A program made the translations under genes and the position numbers. From positions 605,736-669,735 of the forward strand of contig JAVSML010001165.1 in NCBI GenBank assembly GCA_038503035.1: a stretch of 64,000 bases of DNA, given 5' to 3'. The DNA comes from Crocodylus rhombifer (taxonomy: Eukaryota > Chordata > Crocodylia > Crocodylidae). The notes under the pieces were generated by a model, which saw nothing but the letters and a program-made list of their open reading frames with translations, was not told the origin of the DNA and did no database searches. Of the stretch, positions 42,190 to 54,460 are shown in pieces (position 1 is the stretch's first letter; every line of letters starts with the position of its first letter).

Positions 42190-43133
42190 TGGGTAGATCA
42201 TCAATGGCTGGAGACATTCAGAATGAGCAGAGACACTTTCCACATAGTTAGTATGCTGTCACCGCACACTGAGCGCCCATCAACTGTCATGTGAAAGCCC
42301 ATTGCCCCAGAAAAGTGCTGCCATGACCATGATGAAACTGGCTATTCCAACAAGCCTGCACTGTGTTGCAAACCAGTTCAGTGTGGTGCCCTGCACTGCA
42401 GAGGTGATGATAAGAGAGGTCTGTGAGTTGCTGTAGGAGCTGGCAGCAAACAAATTAATCTGCCTTAGTAACCCCAGGGAGACTGTGGAAGGATTCAGGG
42501 TAATGGGCTTTCCAAACTGCATGATAGCACTAGACAGCACACACATTTCCATCCTCTCACCATGCCAGAACAATCTGTCACTCATCAACAGGAAGGGATT
42601 TCCTCAGTCATCCTCAAAGCTGTAGTGGATCACCACGGAAGATTTACTGACATTTACACAGGATGGGCAGGAAGCTTCCATGATGCATGTGTCTTTCAAA
42701 ACTCACTGCTGCCTGGGATGATGGAAAAAGGCCAATATGCAAAGAAATGGAGGAGGCTGTCATCCAGTGTGTTTCAGTGCCACCCCCCATAATTGTTGAT
42801 GCAGCTTACCCACTCCTGTCCTCACTCATGAAGCCATACGGGGGACAAGTGACTGACCCACAAAAACAGACCTTCAACTTCCACCTCAGAAAATGCTGCA
42901 TGACCATTGAATGTGCCTTTGGGCCCCTAAGAGCCTGGTGGAGGTCACTGAACTACAGGCTGGAGAACATTATTGTTTTCATACTGGCAGTCTGCATTCT
43001 GCACAATATTTGTGAAACATGGGGAGAAATTTTCAGTGCATCTTGGGCTCAAGAACTGAGGGAAATGACAGCAGCTCCCAGATCCAGACAGAGCAAAGCA
43101 GGGCAAGGAGCAGAGTTAGACGCTCAATTGTAG
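42190..43133 (+). pseudogene. PIF/Harbinger transposase, frameshifted
   Basis: Pieces in changing frames give, in order, FRMSRDTFHIVSMLSPHTER, MGFPNCMIALDSTHIS (first Asp near 42533), VVDHHGRFTDIYTGWAGSFH followed by DACVF (second Asp), and PPPIIVDAAYPLLSSLMKPYGG-type sequence. The E motif is TIECAFGPLRAWW at about 42900-42940, followed by VCILHNICE. This is the DDE_Tnp_4 order of Harbinger transposases. At least two frameshifts and two stops disable it. Termini and the Myb-like partner gene were not found. Confidence 0.8.
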
Positions 43134-43364
43134 AGGAGCTGTGGTGAGAAATTGCCTGGAGGAACACATAATGGCTGCTCAGGCGGGCGAATGCACTCTA
43201 TGTTTTTGTGTCCCTGTGTTGTTTTTTTTATTTCATATTTCATATAATTTATTTTTGCATTCAATAAAATGTTTTCATAGATTTCGTAGACATTAGGGCT
43301 GGAAGGGACCTCGGGAGATCATCGAGTCCAGCCCCCTGCCCAAAGGGCAGGAAGTCAGCTGGGG

Positions 43365-46110
43365 TCATAGGATCCCAGCAAGATAAGCATCCAATTTACT
43401 CTTGAAGGTGTTCAATGTAGGTGCTTGAACCACCTCCGCTGGCAGACTGTTCCAGACCTTGGGGGCTCGGACAGTAAAGAAATTCTTCCTTATGTCCAGC
43501 CTGAAACAGTCTTGCAGGAGTTTGTGACCGTTCGACCTCGTCATCCCTTGGGGCGCTCTGGTGAACAGATGTTCCCCCAGATCCTGATGGTCCCCCTGAT
43601 AAACTTATAGGTGGCCATCAGATCGCCCCTGAGCCTGCGCTTTTCCAGGCTAAAGAGTCCCGTGTCTCTCAGCCTATCATCGTAAGATCTGTTTTCCTGA
43701 CCTCTGATCATGCGCGTGGCTCTCCTCTGGACTCTCTCAAGCTTCTCCACATCCTTTTTGAATTGTGGAGCCCAAAACTGGATGCAGTACTCCAGCTGCG
43801 GCCTCACCAAGGCCGAGTACAAGGGGAGAATGACGTCCTGGAATTTGCTCGAGAAGTGTCTTATGGATGCAAGCCAGCGTTTTGTTCCCTTTATTAGCTG
43901 CAGCATCGCATTACAGGCTCATGTTCATCTTGTGGTCAATGATGACCCCCAAGTCTCTTTCTTCTGTAGTGCTATCCAACGTAGCACTGCCGAGCCTATA
44001 AGGGTGCTGCAGGTTTTTCCTCCCAAGGTGGAGAACCTTGCATTTTTCGGTGTTAAACACCATCAGGTTCTCATCTACCCATTTGCTGAGCTTGTCCACG
44101 CTATCTTCTGGCGTGGATGCTTTGCCCCAAAGTTTGGTGTCATCGGCGAACTTGGCCAGTCCACTCCTGACTCCAACGTCCACATCATTAATGAAGATGT
44201 TGAACAGTATGGGTCCCAGGACAGAGCCTTGAGGGACCCCACTGGTCACAGGGCACCACGATGAGTGATTGCCATCAATTACCACCCTCTGGGTCCGACC
44301 ACAGAGCCAATTTCCCAGCCAGCGGATCATGGTGGAGCCAAGGCCACAACTGGCCAGTTTGGCCAAAAGGTGATTGTGGGATACCAGATCAAAAGCTTTT
44401 TTGAAGTCAAGATATATGACAGCAATCTCTTCTCCCTCGTCCAGGTGATAGGTCACCTGGTCATAGAAGGAAATGAGATTGGTCAAACAAGACCTACCAG
44501 CAACAAACCCGTGCTGGCTATCCCTTAGGATGTTAGCCTGGGCCAGTCCATCAAAGATGGCCTCCTTAATAAACTTTTCTAAGATCTTCCCCAGGATAGA
44601 AGTCAGGCTAACGGGCCTGTAGTTAGCCGGATCCACTCTCCTCCCTTTCTTGAAGATCAGCACCACATTGGCCTTCTTCCAGTCTTCGGGCACTACACCA
44701 GAGCACCAGGAGTTTTCAAAGATCCGTGCCAGGGGCTGGGCTATGACGCTCGCCAGCTCCTTGAGTACCCTGGGGTGCAGATTGTCAGGGCCGGCTGACT
44801 TAAAGGTATCCAGCTTCTCAAGATGTTCCTTCACGAGGTCAGCATTTATGGCGGGTAGGGCATCCCTTTCACCCGGATCTCCCTGTCCCATAGCAGGCAT
44901 AGTCATTCCATGGGACTGATGAAAGACTGACACAAAGTACCTATTTAATAGGTTGGCTTTTTCCTGGGGGTCGGTTGTCAGTTGCCCCATCTGGTTTATC
45001 AGGGGTCCAACATTGCCCTTGCTTTTCCTCCGGCTCCCCACATATCTGAAAAAGGACTTTTTCTTGTCCATAATGCTTGAAGCTAGTTGGAGTTCAGTTG
45101 CAGCCTTGGCTTTCCTGGTTTGCTCCCTGCAGGACCAGACCAGTGCAGAATAATTCTCCTTGGAGGTGAATCCCATCCTCCATCCTTTGTAGGCTTTCCT
45201 TTTTAGCCGCAGGAGGTCCGCTAGGTCCCTGGAGAGCCAGGAGGGCTGCTATGCCTTCTTGCTGCCTTTTCTCCGTGTTGGAATCGATTTAGCTTGTGCA
45301 TTGAGGATCGCTTCCTTGAGAAGCAACCACTCTTCTTGAACTCCCATCTCCCTGGGGTCATGGTCCCTAAGGGCTTGAGCAACAAGCCTCTTGAGCTTGT
45401 CAAAGTCGGCTTTTCTGAAGTCAAAGACTTCTGTGTTGCTGACTGACTTGCCAGCTTTACGGCGGATGGTGAAGGCGATCAGCTCATGGTCGCTGTCACC
45501 CAACTTCCCATCGATCACTAGGTTGCCGATTAGGTCGTCCCCCGTAGCCAGTACCAGGTCGAGCAGCACTTTGCCTCTCATTGGCCCATAGACTTCTTGA
45601 GTCAGGTAGAGGTCATCCATGAATGAGAGAAAGCTTTGCAACTGCTCGGATTTTGCTGAGTGATCTTCCCACGAGATGTCCAGGTAATTGAAGTCACCCA
45701 TGACAACCAAGGTCCTGGAGCAAGCGGCCTCAGTCAGTTCCCGGGCGAACTCCTGGTCAAGCTCAGGACTTTGAGTGGGAGGTCTGTAGTAGACTCCCAC
45801 CATTGTGTCCCCTGTGCCGTATTCCCCACGAATTTTTACCCAGAGGGTCTCTAGCTGTCTATGCCGGTCGCCAACATCAGCTTGCAGGGACATGTAGCTT
45901 TCCTTCACATAGAAAGCTACACCCCCACCCCTTTTGTCAACACGATCCCTCCTGTACAGGGTATAGCCCTCTATACCCATGGTCCAGTCATGGGTGGAGT
46001 CCCACCAGGTCTTTGTTATCCCAATGACGTCATAATTCTTTGCACTGAGCAGAAGGATAAGCTCCTCCTGCTTGTCGCCCAGGCTCCTGGCATTAGTTTA
46101 CAGGCAGGCA
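43365..46110 (-). pseudogene. CR1 ORF2 of copy 2, disabled
   Basis: The N-terminus TNARSLGDKQEELILLLSAK is preceded by an in-frame TAA near 46097. Endonuclease motifs are [13 protein letters not shown] and SDHELIAFTI. RT motifs are [25 protein letters not shown] and [10 protein letters not shown]. Breaks are the TAG ending the frame at 45249, the TAA at 43911-43913 and a frameshift before 43906, then another after about 43600. The natural stop lies at 43365-43367. Confidence 0.88.
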
Positions 46111-46258
46111 AGTGTGCCCTTGGGGGCTCTTGCCTTGCCCACAAATTGTGCCAGGGCTGGGGGAGGGGTGGGCTCCCTTAAGTGCCTTAGTCTGCTGGCT
46201 TTGCAAGGGTTGCTCAGCGGACCAACAGTGGCAGTAGTCCCCCCATCCCCCAGCGGGC

Positions 46259-47260
46259 TTAGTTTAAAGCCTGGTGGAGTAGGTCAGCCAGCCTGGCTGA
46301 GAAAAGCCTCGTCCCCACGGGGGAGAGGTGGTGGCCATCTCTTCCCAGCAGCTCGCTGCCTCTCTCGCCAAGGAGCGGGCTGTGGTAATGGAAGCCAAAG
46401 CCTTCCCAATGACACCAGCTCCACAGTTTTTGGTTCACTGCGTGGATCCTCCTCTCCCTCCTCAGCCCATAGCCTGAGACTGGGAGGATTGACGAAAACA
46501 CCACCTGAGCTCCCAGACCCTTTAGCCCCGCTCCCAAATCCCTGTAGTGCCTCATGACCTGGCTGGGGGTGCTCTGAGCCGTGTCATTGGTGCCCACGTG
46601 AATAAGGAGCATGGGATAGTGGTCTGTGGGCTGGAGGAGCTGTGGGATCCTCTCCGCAATGTCTCGGATGCGGGCCCCCGGGAAGCAGCAGACTTCCTGG
46701 GATAAGGGGTCGGGGCGGCAGATTGCCCCCTCAGTCACCCGCAGGATGGAGTCTCCCACAACAAACACCTTTTGTTTTGTCTTGGGGAGAGCGGGGACAG
46801 TAGCTGTGGTTGAGCCTGGGTTGCCTGTGGGAGCTGGCAACTGAGCAGGCTCTGCTGGGGCTGCAAGAGGTGCAAACCTGTTGCTAAGCTCCAGCGAGGG
46901 AGGGGCCTTGGTGCGGCGGGCCTTAGGGCCCTTGACCACCTTGGTCCATGCCCCTGACTGGGCAGAGCGGGAGGTCCCAGAGTCCTCCTTAGTCCTGGAG
47001 GGAGACGGTGCTCTACCCTGCAGCTGCCGGGGGAGAAGGGCCTGGCAGTAGGAGTCTATCTCCTGCTCGCAGTCCCTGATGGCACGCAGTCTCTGGACTG
47101 TGGCCTGAAGCTCCTCCAGCTGGTGTGCCAGAGACCCCAGTAGGGAGCAGACCCCGCAAGGGGAGGTGGCCATGGTCCCGGGCCCCAGAGCCTGAAAAGG
47201 GGACAGGCAGCCCCGGCAGCGAAGAGCCAGGGGCTCCGTCTGCGTGGAGCCCGGAACCAT
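46259..47260 (-). CDS. CR1 ORF1, intact: zinc-finger plus SGNH esterase
   Basis: This is an uninterrupted 333-codon frame starting MVPGSTQTEP. The N-terminal Cys-rich segment (RCRGC, then CGVC) and a Leu-rich coiled-coil stretch (SLAHQLEELQATVQRLRAI) are followed by a basic linker. The SGNH-hydrolase (esterase) domain shows block I VVGDSILRV, block III LLIHVGTNDTAQ, and block V DGHHLSPVGTRLF with the Asp and His. CR1 ORF1 proteins are known to carry such an esterase domain and are thought to bind RNA or membranes. This is the only transposon protein in the window with no break, so it could still be translated if transcribed. Confidence 0.88.
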   Translation of the reverse strand: MVPGSTQTEPLALRCRGCLSPFQALGPGTMATSPCGVCSLLGSLAHQLEELQATVQRLRAIRDCEQEIDSYCQALLPRQLQGRAPSPSRTKEDSGTSRSAQSGAWTKVVKGPKARRTKAPPSLELSNRFAPLAAPAEPAQLPAPTGNPGSTTATVPALPKTKQKVFVVGDSILRVTEGAICRPDPLSQEVCCFPGARIRDIAERIPQLLQPTDHYPMLLIHVGTNDTAQSTPSQVMRHYRDLGAGLKGLGAQVVFSSILPVSGYGLRRERRIHAVNQKLWSWCHWEGFGFHYHSPLLGERGSELLGRDGHHLSPVGTRLFSARLADLLHQALN

Positions 47261-47529
47261 GTTGCTGATAAGTGGTCTGTATACCTTTGATAGTGGGGTT
47301 TAGGGGTTGCCACAGTAGGGCTGGATTTGAGGCAGCGGATGGTCTTTGTTTGGGGGTGGGGGGCGTGATCAGGGATGGGAAAGGAAAACTACATTGTCAA
47401 TGCAGACTGTGCAAGGTGGCCACCATGCCAGGCATGGGGGTCCAGAGATGGTTTGGCTCTTGCATTGGCTTGCAATCATTCTTTTTAAAAAAACAACATG
47501 AAAGGGGGAAGGGTAGAGGGGTTCTTGGG

Positions 47530-49070
47530 TGATACATGCGATCATCACCTGCTGGATTCACCATCCAGCACGAGGTGGCAAAGGCATGCAGTAAGGCAGC
47601 GGCCCTAGATTTTAGGAGGGCAAACTTCAACGAGCTAAGGAGGATAGTTGGAGAAGCGCTGAGGTCCCAGAGGGGAGGGGAGCCAGGTGTCCAAGGAGAG
47701 TGGTTGCTCCTCCAAGCCCAAAGGAAGGTAATCCCAATGAGGATCAAAGGGAGCAGGAGAGCACACAAGCCTCCGTGGCTCACCAAAAGCATCCGGGAAT
47801 GTCTCCTTGCTAAAAAGGAGGCTTACACCCAATGGAAAGAAGGGGTCATCACCAGGGAGGACTATTCTGTAGTTGCTTGGGGACGTAGCGGGGTAGTTAG
47901 GAAGGCCAAGGCAGAGATGGAACTGGGACTAGCTTCCCAGATTAAGGACAATAAGAAGTCCTTTTTTAAATATATAGGGGGTAAAAAAGAAGGTCCCTTG
48001 TAATGTGGGGCCCTTGCAGGACGCGTTGGGAAACTTGGTCGTCACACCAGACAGCAAAGCTAACATGTTTAATGATTTCTTTGCCTCCGTCTTCTTAAGT
48101 AGGGACCAGAACAGCCACCTTCCTGCTGGGCCCCCCTCGGGCCCCGAGGGAGGCACACCTGGACCACGGGTTAGCGAGGATTTAGTTAGGGAGCTTCTGG
48201 AGGGGTTGGACGTATTCAAGTCAGCCAGTCCGAATGATCTCCACCCTAGAGTTCTAAAGGAACTGGCCGAGGTCATTGGAAGTCCCTTGGCATGGCTTTA
48301 CGAGCACTCGTGGTGCTCTGGTGAAGTACCAGAGGACTGGAAGAGGGCCAACGTGGTCCCCATCTTCAAAAAAGGCAGGAAGGAGGATCTGGGAAACTAT
48401 AAGCCAGTTAGTCTTACCTTGATCCTAGGCAAGCTGTTCGAGAAAATTATGCTGGCACACATCCAGAAGGGCCCAGCAGGTGACTGCATGCTTTGGAGCA
48501 ACCAACACAGGTTCATCAGTGGCAGGTCCTGTCAGACCAGCCTGGTGGCCTTTTATGATCAGATCACCAGATCATTAGATGCAGGGGTAGCAGTGGATAT
48601 AGTCTTCCTGGACTTCCGGAAGGCTTTTGACACGGTCTCTCACCCCATTCTCATTAAGAAACTGGGGGGCTGTGGTGTAGACACCCACACAGTCAAATGG
48701 GTCGCCAACTGGCCACACCCAGAGGGTGGTAGTGGATGGGTCCTTCTCAACCTGGAAGGACATGGGCAGTGGGGTTCCGCAGGGCTCGGTCCTCGGGCCT
48801 GCACTGTTCAACATCTTCATCAGTGATTGGACGAGGGGGTAAAAAGCACCCTGTTCAAATTTGCTGATGACACTAAGATGTGAGGGGATGTGGGCACACT
48901 GGAAGGATGCAACAGGCTACAATCAGACCTAGACAGGTTACAAGAGTGGGTGGACGAGAATAGGATGGGTTTCGACACAGATAAGTGCAAAGTAATGCAC
49001 CTCAGGAGGAACAACCGGCACTATACCTACAGGTTAGGGAACTCCCCTCTTGTCATCAGGGAATCAAATG
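47530..49070 (+). mobile_element. CR1 LINE fragment (copy 3, older subfamily)
   Basis: Frames at 47536-48003 and 48005-48826 code ORF2 segments. These include [72 protein letters not shown] and [12 protein letters not shown]. Later pieces at 48890-49070 read VDENRMGFDTDKCKVMHL. Frameshifts occur near 48003 and 48700. Both the 5' end (within the endonuclease) and the 3' end (before the C-terminus) are missing. Confidence 0.85.
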
Positions 49071-49079
49071 GACACATAT

Positions 49080-49502
49080 AGGCACTGCATCAAAATTAAC
49101 ATCTCTCAAGCCAGCCCAAGTCTCAAACGGGGGGTTCTTAAGGAAAAGGTGTTTCCTAAAAAGAAGAAAAGGTTAGATGCCGCCTGTGTAGCAAAAGTAG
49201 GTTAGCACAGTCTGAGTGAGTGGCAGCAGTCAGCGGCAGCACATTTTGGGGAACGATACAGAAAGTTGCCTGATTAGCGTCACAACAGTTTGGACAGCAA
49301 GGACATAGCAGGGCTACAGTGACTGCTGTGATAAGCAAGACCACTTGTCATTACAGGAGCTGCGGGCAGGGATCAGCAAAAAAATTCCTGGACAGGAAGA
49401 CCAGACCAGACCAGACCAGACCATGACTTTGGGGATAGAGAAGGGGTTAAACCTGTATCCAGCTCAGCCTTCAAATCAAGAGCCAGGTAATTAAACCAGG
49501 GG
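49080..49502. other. Short unassigned stretch with AGACC pentamer repeat
   Basis: It separates two CR1 copies. Five AGACC units in tandem lie at about 49400-49425. Nothing else was recognised. Confidence 0.5.
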
Positions 49503-51312
49503 ATCAGAGTAATATGACCTGTGGAGGCTGAAGAGACTCAAGGCCCTTAAACTTTCCTCATAGAGCTTTGCCTGAAGGCCCCTAACCATATGAGTGGCCC
49601 TCCTCTGAACCATCTTGAAGTTGTGTGTGACTCCCAAAGCTAGACACAGTACTCCAAATGCAGCCTGACCAATGCCACATAAAGGGGAAGTATCACCTCT
49701 TTGGACCTGTTTGTCATGCACCTGCTAATACACGATAAAGTGTGGTTAGCTTTACTAATCACTTTTTCACATTGATGACTCATGTTCATCTTGGAGTCAA
49801 TGGTGACTCCAAGATCCCTTTCCACTGCTGTGCTACTGAGAAGGACCTCCCCCCAGCCTGTAAGCATGCTGGTGACTCCTTCTCCCTAGGTGCAGCACCT
49901 TGCACTTGTCCTTACTGAACTGCATCCTATTCTGTTCCACACACTTTTCCAACCTGTCCAGATCTGCCTGGATTCATTCCCCACCCTCTGGTGTGTTAAC
50001 TGTACCCCATAATTTGGTATCATCTGAGAATTTGGGAAGAGTGCTTTCCACACCCTCATCCAAGTCACCGATGAAGACGTTCAAAACCACAGGTACAAGG
50101 ACCAAGCCTTGTGGGACTCTACTGCCCACATCTTTCCAGGTCGATACCAACCCATCCACTACCACTCTCTGGGTGCAACCCGTAAGCCAATTTGCCACCC
50201 ACCTGAACATGTAATCTATGTCACAGTCACTCAGTTTATCTATAAGAATATAATGAGATATCATATTGAAGGCCTTCTTAAAATCCAAGTACAGTAAAAG
50301 CTGTGTTATCCAGCATCCCCCGGGAATGGGGGATGCCAGATAACAAAATATGCTAGTTTATTGAGCAGTCCCGGCTGCCAATTCTCCCACCACATCCCTC
50401 CGCCCCTCCTGCTGCATCGCTGCCCCTCCCATGGGCCCCATGGGACAGGGATGCGGACCCTGCACAGCCCCGTGCAGCCTGTTATGCCCCTGGGCCGTGG
50501 GGCTTGGCAGTGCAGGCTGCTTTGCCCTGGGCTTTGGGGGCTCAGAGAAACAAGAAGTGCCACGGTGGGCACTTCCAGTTTCACTTTTCCTTACAGACTA
50601 GCATGCTGGTTAACAGAGCATGCTGGCTTGTAAGGTGCTGGTTACCAGAGAGTTTACTGTAGATGACATTCACCTTCATTCCTGTGTCTAAGCATTTTGT
50701 GGCCTAGTCATAAAAAGAAACAAGGTTAGTCAGGCAGGATCTACCTCCTATGAATCTGTGCTGGTTGCCCTTTAGCATTGCTTTCCCTACTAGATGCCCA
50801 CAAATGTGATGCTTAATAATTTTTTCAAACGTTTTCCTGAGGATAGAGGTAGGACTAACCAGTCTATAGTTACCCTGATCCTTCTTCCTCCCCTTCTTGA
50901 AAATAGGAACAACATTGGCCCTTTTCCAGTCCTCTGGGACCTCACCTGAGCACCAAGAGTGCTCAAACAGTGAAAGCAATGGCTCTGCTATGACACCGGC
51001 CAATTCCTTCAGCACTCTTGGATGAAGATCATCCCAGCCTGCTGACTTAAACATATCCAGCCCCTCCAAGTGTCTTTTCACTAGTCAGTGCTAACAGTTG
51101 GTGAACTGGTTTCTCCTTAATGCCTGTCAATGATCCAATTGGGATATTTGTCCTGATCTGAGTTCAGGAATACAGAGGCAAAAAACTCATTGAAGGGCTC
51201 AGCTTTGTCTCCCCTATCTGTCACTAACTGACCTAGTTTGTCTTGTAGGGGGCCTATGATACCCTGAACCTTCTTTTTGCTCCCTATATACTTGAAGAAG
51301 GACTTGTACCAC
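49503..51312 (-). mobile_element. CR1 LINE fragment (copy 4), split by a MITE
   Basis: The minus strand codes ORF2 segments. These include [40 protein letters not shown] and RSCLTNLVSFYD (51081-50704). They continue after the insertion as DFKKAFNMISHYILIDKL, PKFSDDTKLWGTV and FNMVQRRATHMVRGL-type sequence (50288-49500). The 368-bp MITE at 50292-50659 interrupts it. The 3' UTR is missing, and it is more diverged than copies 1 and 2. Confidence 0.85.
50292..50659. mobile_element. Mariner/Tigger-type MITE with TA duplication
   Basis: The left terminus is CAGTAAAAGCTGTGTTATCC. The right terminus reverse-complements to CAGTAAACTCTCTGGTAACC, and both continue AGCA. TA flanks each end (50290-50291 and 50660-50661). 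CAGTAAAA...GTTATCC ends with TA target sites are typical of Tigger/pogo-group elements. The interior is GC-rich and non-coding. Confidence 0.85.
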
Positions 51313-53870
51313 CACCCATAACCCTTGCACCACTGATGCAACTCTGAGGCAGCCACTGCAACCACTGATGCAACACTGAGGCAGCTCTGTGGATAATGGC
51401 TGTTTTTTAGTCCAGATGGTGTTTGATAACAGCACACACTTCCTTGTCATCATCATCATTGTCATGGTCACCCCCGCCCCACTCCCACTCCACCCCACAC
51501 ACACATTTTAAAGCTTTTTCTTTAACTCCATTCCTCTGATGACTCTTCATTTCTGGATACCATTGATTGGTTACCCTGTGATCATCATACTGTGCATGTT
51601 TTTATTCTGTCAACATATTCCTTTGTTACAACAAATACATCACATATACACATCTTAATTTGGTATTTTACTGATGTGTTAATTTAGGAATTCCCTAGAA
51701 TCCTAATTTGGTCAGTCTATCAAAACTGGAAATTCCAACGGCACTGGTGTTGGGCACTGTCCAAGTGGCCCCCTCTTACCACCTTTCATTAACATATCCA
51801 ATCATGTCATCCCTCTAATTTAGTTGGTTACTGTCAAGTTCAGTTAATTTGAGGTAGTAACAAGGCTTACATTTTATGTGCCTATGTTGTTAATACTGGA
51901 ACAAAAGCTCCTTTGAAAGCAAACTCAAAGTTAGCTGATACTGCAGACAAAATACAAAAAGAAAAGTTAAAAAACTTAACCAATGGTTACATAAGGCTGA
52001 AAATAAAATAAAAGTTCAAATAATACTATAATTGACCACACAAGCAGCTGCAACAAAGCTAAATATGACACACTACTCTAATACATGGGCCAGATATGGC
52101 CTGCAGAGCCATGTCACCTGGTCCACAGGGCTCCCCAGGGGTCAGGAAATGTGGCAGCAGCAATTGCCACTCCCCTGATGCCAAATTTCTAAACCCATGG
52201 GGAGCCTAGTGATCAGATAACATGGCTATGCATGTCTTAGTGCAGAAGACTCAATGGATAAAGCTCAGGGCCCAGTTCTGCTGCACTGGGATGGGTAGAG
52301 GCAGCATGTGACTGGGATGGGTAGAGGTGACATGAGTGCAGGCAGAGCCCAATATAGGTGTGCTGGGACTGTCCAGTAATGATGCTAGGAACGTTGCATG
52401 AGAGTGTTGAGCATTAGGTTTAGCAGAAGGATGCAAGGACAGCCTTCATGACTGCACTACAATGCACTGAGCAAGAGCTGGGTGACTATTCTTCACAAAT
52501 GTGAACAACATTCTTGTGCACAGAGCTCTGCACAGATCTTCACTGCTTTAGAAACAAATAGTGGCAAGAACAGGTTAATTAAATACTTTTTCTAGTGCAT
52601 AAGGAATTCCTTTGTGAAGCCTGCATTTATTGCCTCATTGACATATGGTGCATAAACATTGTAACCCAGAAACCAGAGGTCCCATTGCCAGGTGGATGTT
52701 TGGTGGTGATAATGAAGTACCTAAAAAACTGGATACCCCTAGGAGCTGTGACACTGCTTCTGGTGTTTGGAGATAGAAATTGCAAAGTCTTACTACTCAG
52801 AGGTATTGTCTGGCATGTGTTCTCCACCTGGGAATGCTCCCATTAGACCTAGTGCTAGAAACAGTGAACAGACACCACCCAGCCCATGTGGCTCAGAAAC
52901 ACAGGATTCAATAGTTGGGCCCAGTCCTCATCACAGCCAAATCAACCCAGAGCCTGGGTCTAAATAAGATCATGACAGTCAAATGCTCAAAAAATTACTA
53001 CTTTAAAATTCACCATCCAAATATTTCTGAATTCACAGAAAAAAAGATCATTAGGAATAAAGAAACATTGTGTAGTTAAAGAAATCAGGAAGATTTAAAA
53101 CTCAGCTTAACCTCATAACTGTGATATGATTAAGGGCATACTAAGTCACTGTGGACACACACAACACATAAAGTGTTTTAAACCTCAAATGGACATAAAT
53201 GAAAATGCATTAAACCAGTTTAAAGCTGCCTGGAATGGTTCTAAGAGTTCCTAGAAAAATCAGGTACTCTTGTGAACTGGTTCACATGTACTGGTTCAGT
53301 GTTACATGTGAACACAAAGGGCATCTTTGCACATGCTCTGGGGTTGTGGGGGTGCTTTAATTACAGCAACTCCCACAGCCACTCTAATTAAAGTGCTTGC
53401 AGCATCACATGTATTCAGCATCCCATGCTTCAAAATGTCCAGGGGGGAGCTTTAACTAAAGCTCATTCAATGAGCTATTAAATTGAGCCTGCTCTGACAG
53501 TAATTAGCACACATTGGAGCAGACATCTGTCACATGTGACATGGGTCTGCTTGGTCTTCCAAATACTGAATCAGTTCTACTTGCCCCACCCCATTCCCCA
53601 CTACATGCTGCAACTAGCTGCTGTGGTACAGAGACACAACTCTAGTGCTCTTTCCCTTGCTATTTTGCTTTTGTTAGCATTTTTAAAATCATTACCCATT
53701 CAATAAAGGCTGTCTTCCTAACAGGGAGCTATATCCTCTCTTCCTACTTGACTGTATCCAAATCAGGCCTCCCAGGAACCCCAACGTATGGGTCCAAGCA
53801 CTCTCCATTCCCAGCCACTCCCAGTCAGGGAAACACACAAAAGACTTCAGTTAATTGCTGGCTATTAAAG
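51313..53870. other. Intergenic, repeat remnants, no gene
   Basis: A tandem-like CAACACTGAGGCAGC/CAACTCTGAGGCAGC pair lies at about 51335-51385. At 52085-52390 a GGCC-rich tract (GGGCCAGATATGGCCTG) looks like another Charlie-type MITE. No exon was found. Confidence 0.4.
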
Positions 53871-53876
53871 TTTATT
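53871..53876 (-). promoter_or_regulatory. Probable poly(A) signal of lipase B
   Basis: AATAAA on the minus strand lies about 350 nt past the stop at 54227. A GT-rich tract (TTTTGTGTGTTT on the minus strand) lies about 25 nt further downstream. This hexamer plus GU-rich arrangement is the normal vertebrate cleavage and polyadenylation layout. It implies a 3' UTR of roughly 0.37 kb. Confidence 0.5.
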
Positions 53877-54226
53877 GAACTGTTGCTTAAGAGATAAAGG
53901 AAAGCATAAAACTGAAAAAACCTGCAGCCACCATTTACTCACCCACCTCCCATAACTTCCAAGGTGTGTGTACAACCATTCTCTGACACTAATACATGCT
54001 GGGATGGGGTCTCATTCCCACACCTGGGTATCAGACCCACAGTATTTCACAAAATTGCAAATGGGTTTCTTGTCAGCAATACTTGGGAATCATTCCATTT
54101 TTACCTATGTCCATACCCTAATTAAAGACATTTCTCTATTCAAATAAAAATTACCATAGAAAACCAGCACAAAGCCAAAAGCTGCACCTTCAAAATTAAC
54201 TCAATCGCAAAATGGTACTCAACACT

Positions 54227-54460
54227 TTATGAATGTTCCTTCATCATTGCAATTATATCCTTGTACATACGCTCAGCTGCATCCATTCCCCAGATGAAAT
54301 CCCAATGCACCCAGTCAGAAATACTTCTGTGGTACACTAGGTTAGTAATTTGAGGAAGCAAAAGTGCTGTGTCCTCAGGATGGCAAACCCAGTCCTCTCC
54401 ACCACTCCATACAGCTGTAGGCACAGTCATATCTTCTATCTTATAGAAAGGAGGGGTGCT
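54227..54460 (-). CDS. Lipase B terminal exon with catalytic Asp and His
   Basis: This 234-nt exon codes STPPFYKIEDMTVPTAVWSG, has Asp in SGGEDW and His in DWVHWDFIWGMDA, and ends MMKEHS before TGA. Acceptor is TTCCTTAG. It is 62 percent identical by hand count to the lipase A terminal exon. Confidence 0.93.
   Translation of the reverse strand, partial: STPPFYKIEDMTVPTAVWSGGEDWVCHPEDTALLLPQITNLVYHRSISDWVHWDFIWGMDAAERMYKDIIAMMKEHS

Larger units (their letters stand above)
43275..47320 (-). mobile_element. Near full-length CR1 LINE (copy 2)
   Basis: The 3' end is at 43275-43290 (TTTCATAGATTTCGTAGACA on the plus strand, the antisense of the CR1 tail). It then runs through the 3' UTR, ORF2 and ORF1 in order on the minus strand. 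The 5' UTR limit is uncertain, somewhere between 47260 and 47530. Sequence similarity to copy 1 at 15795-18606 is high throughout, so both belong to one late-active subfamily. Confidence 0.9.
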
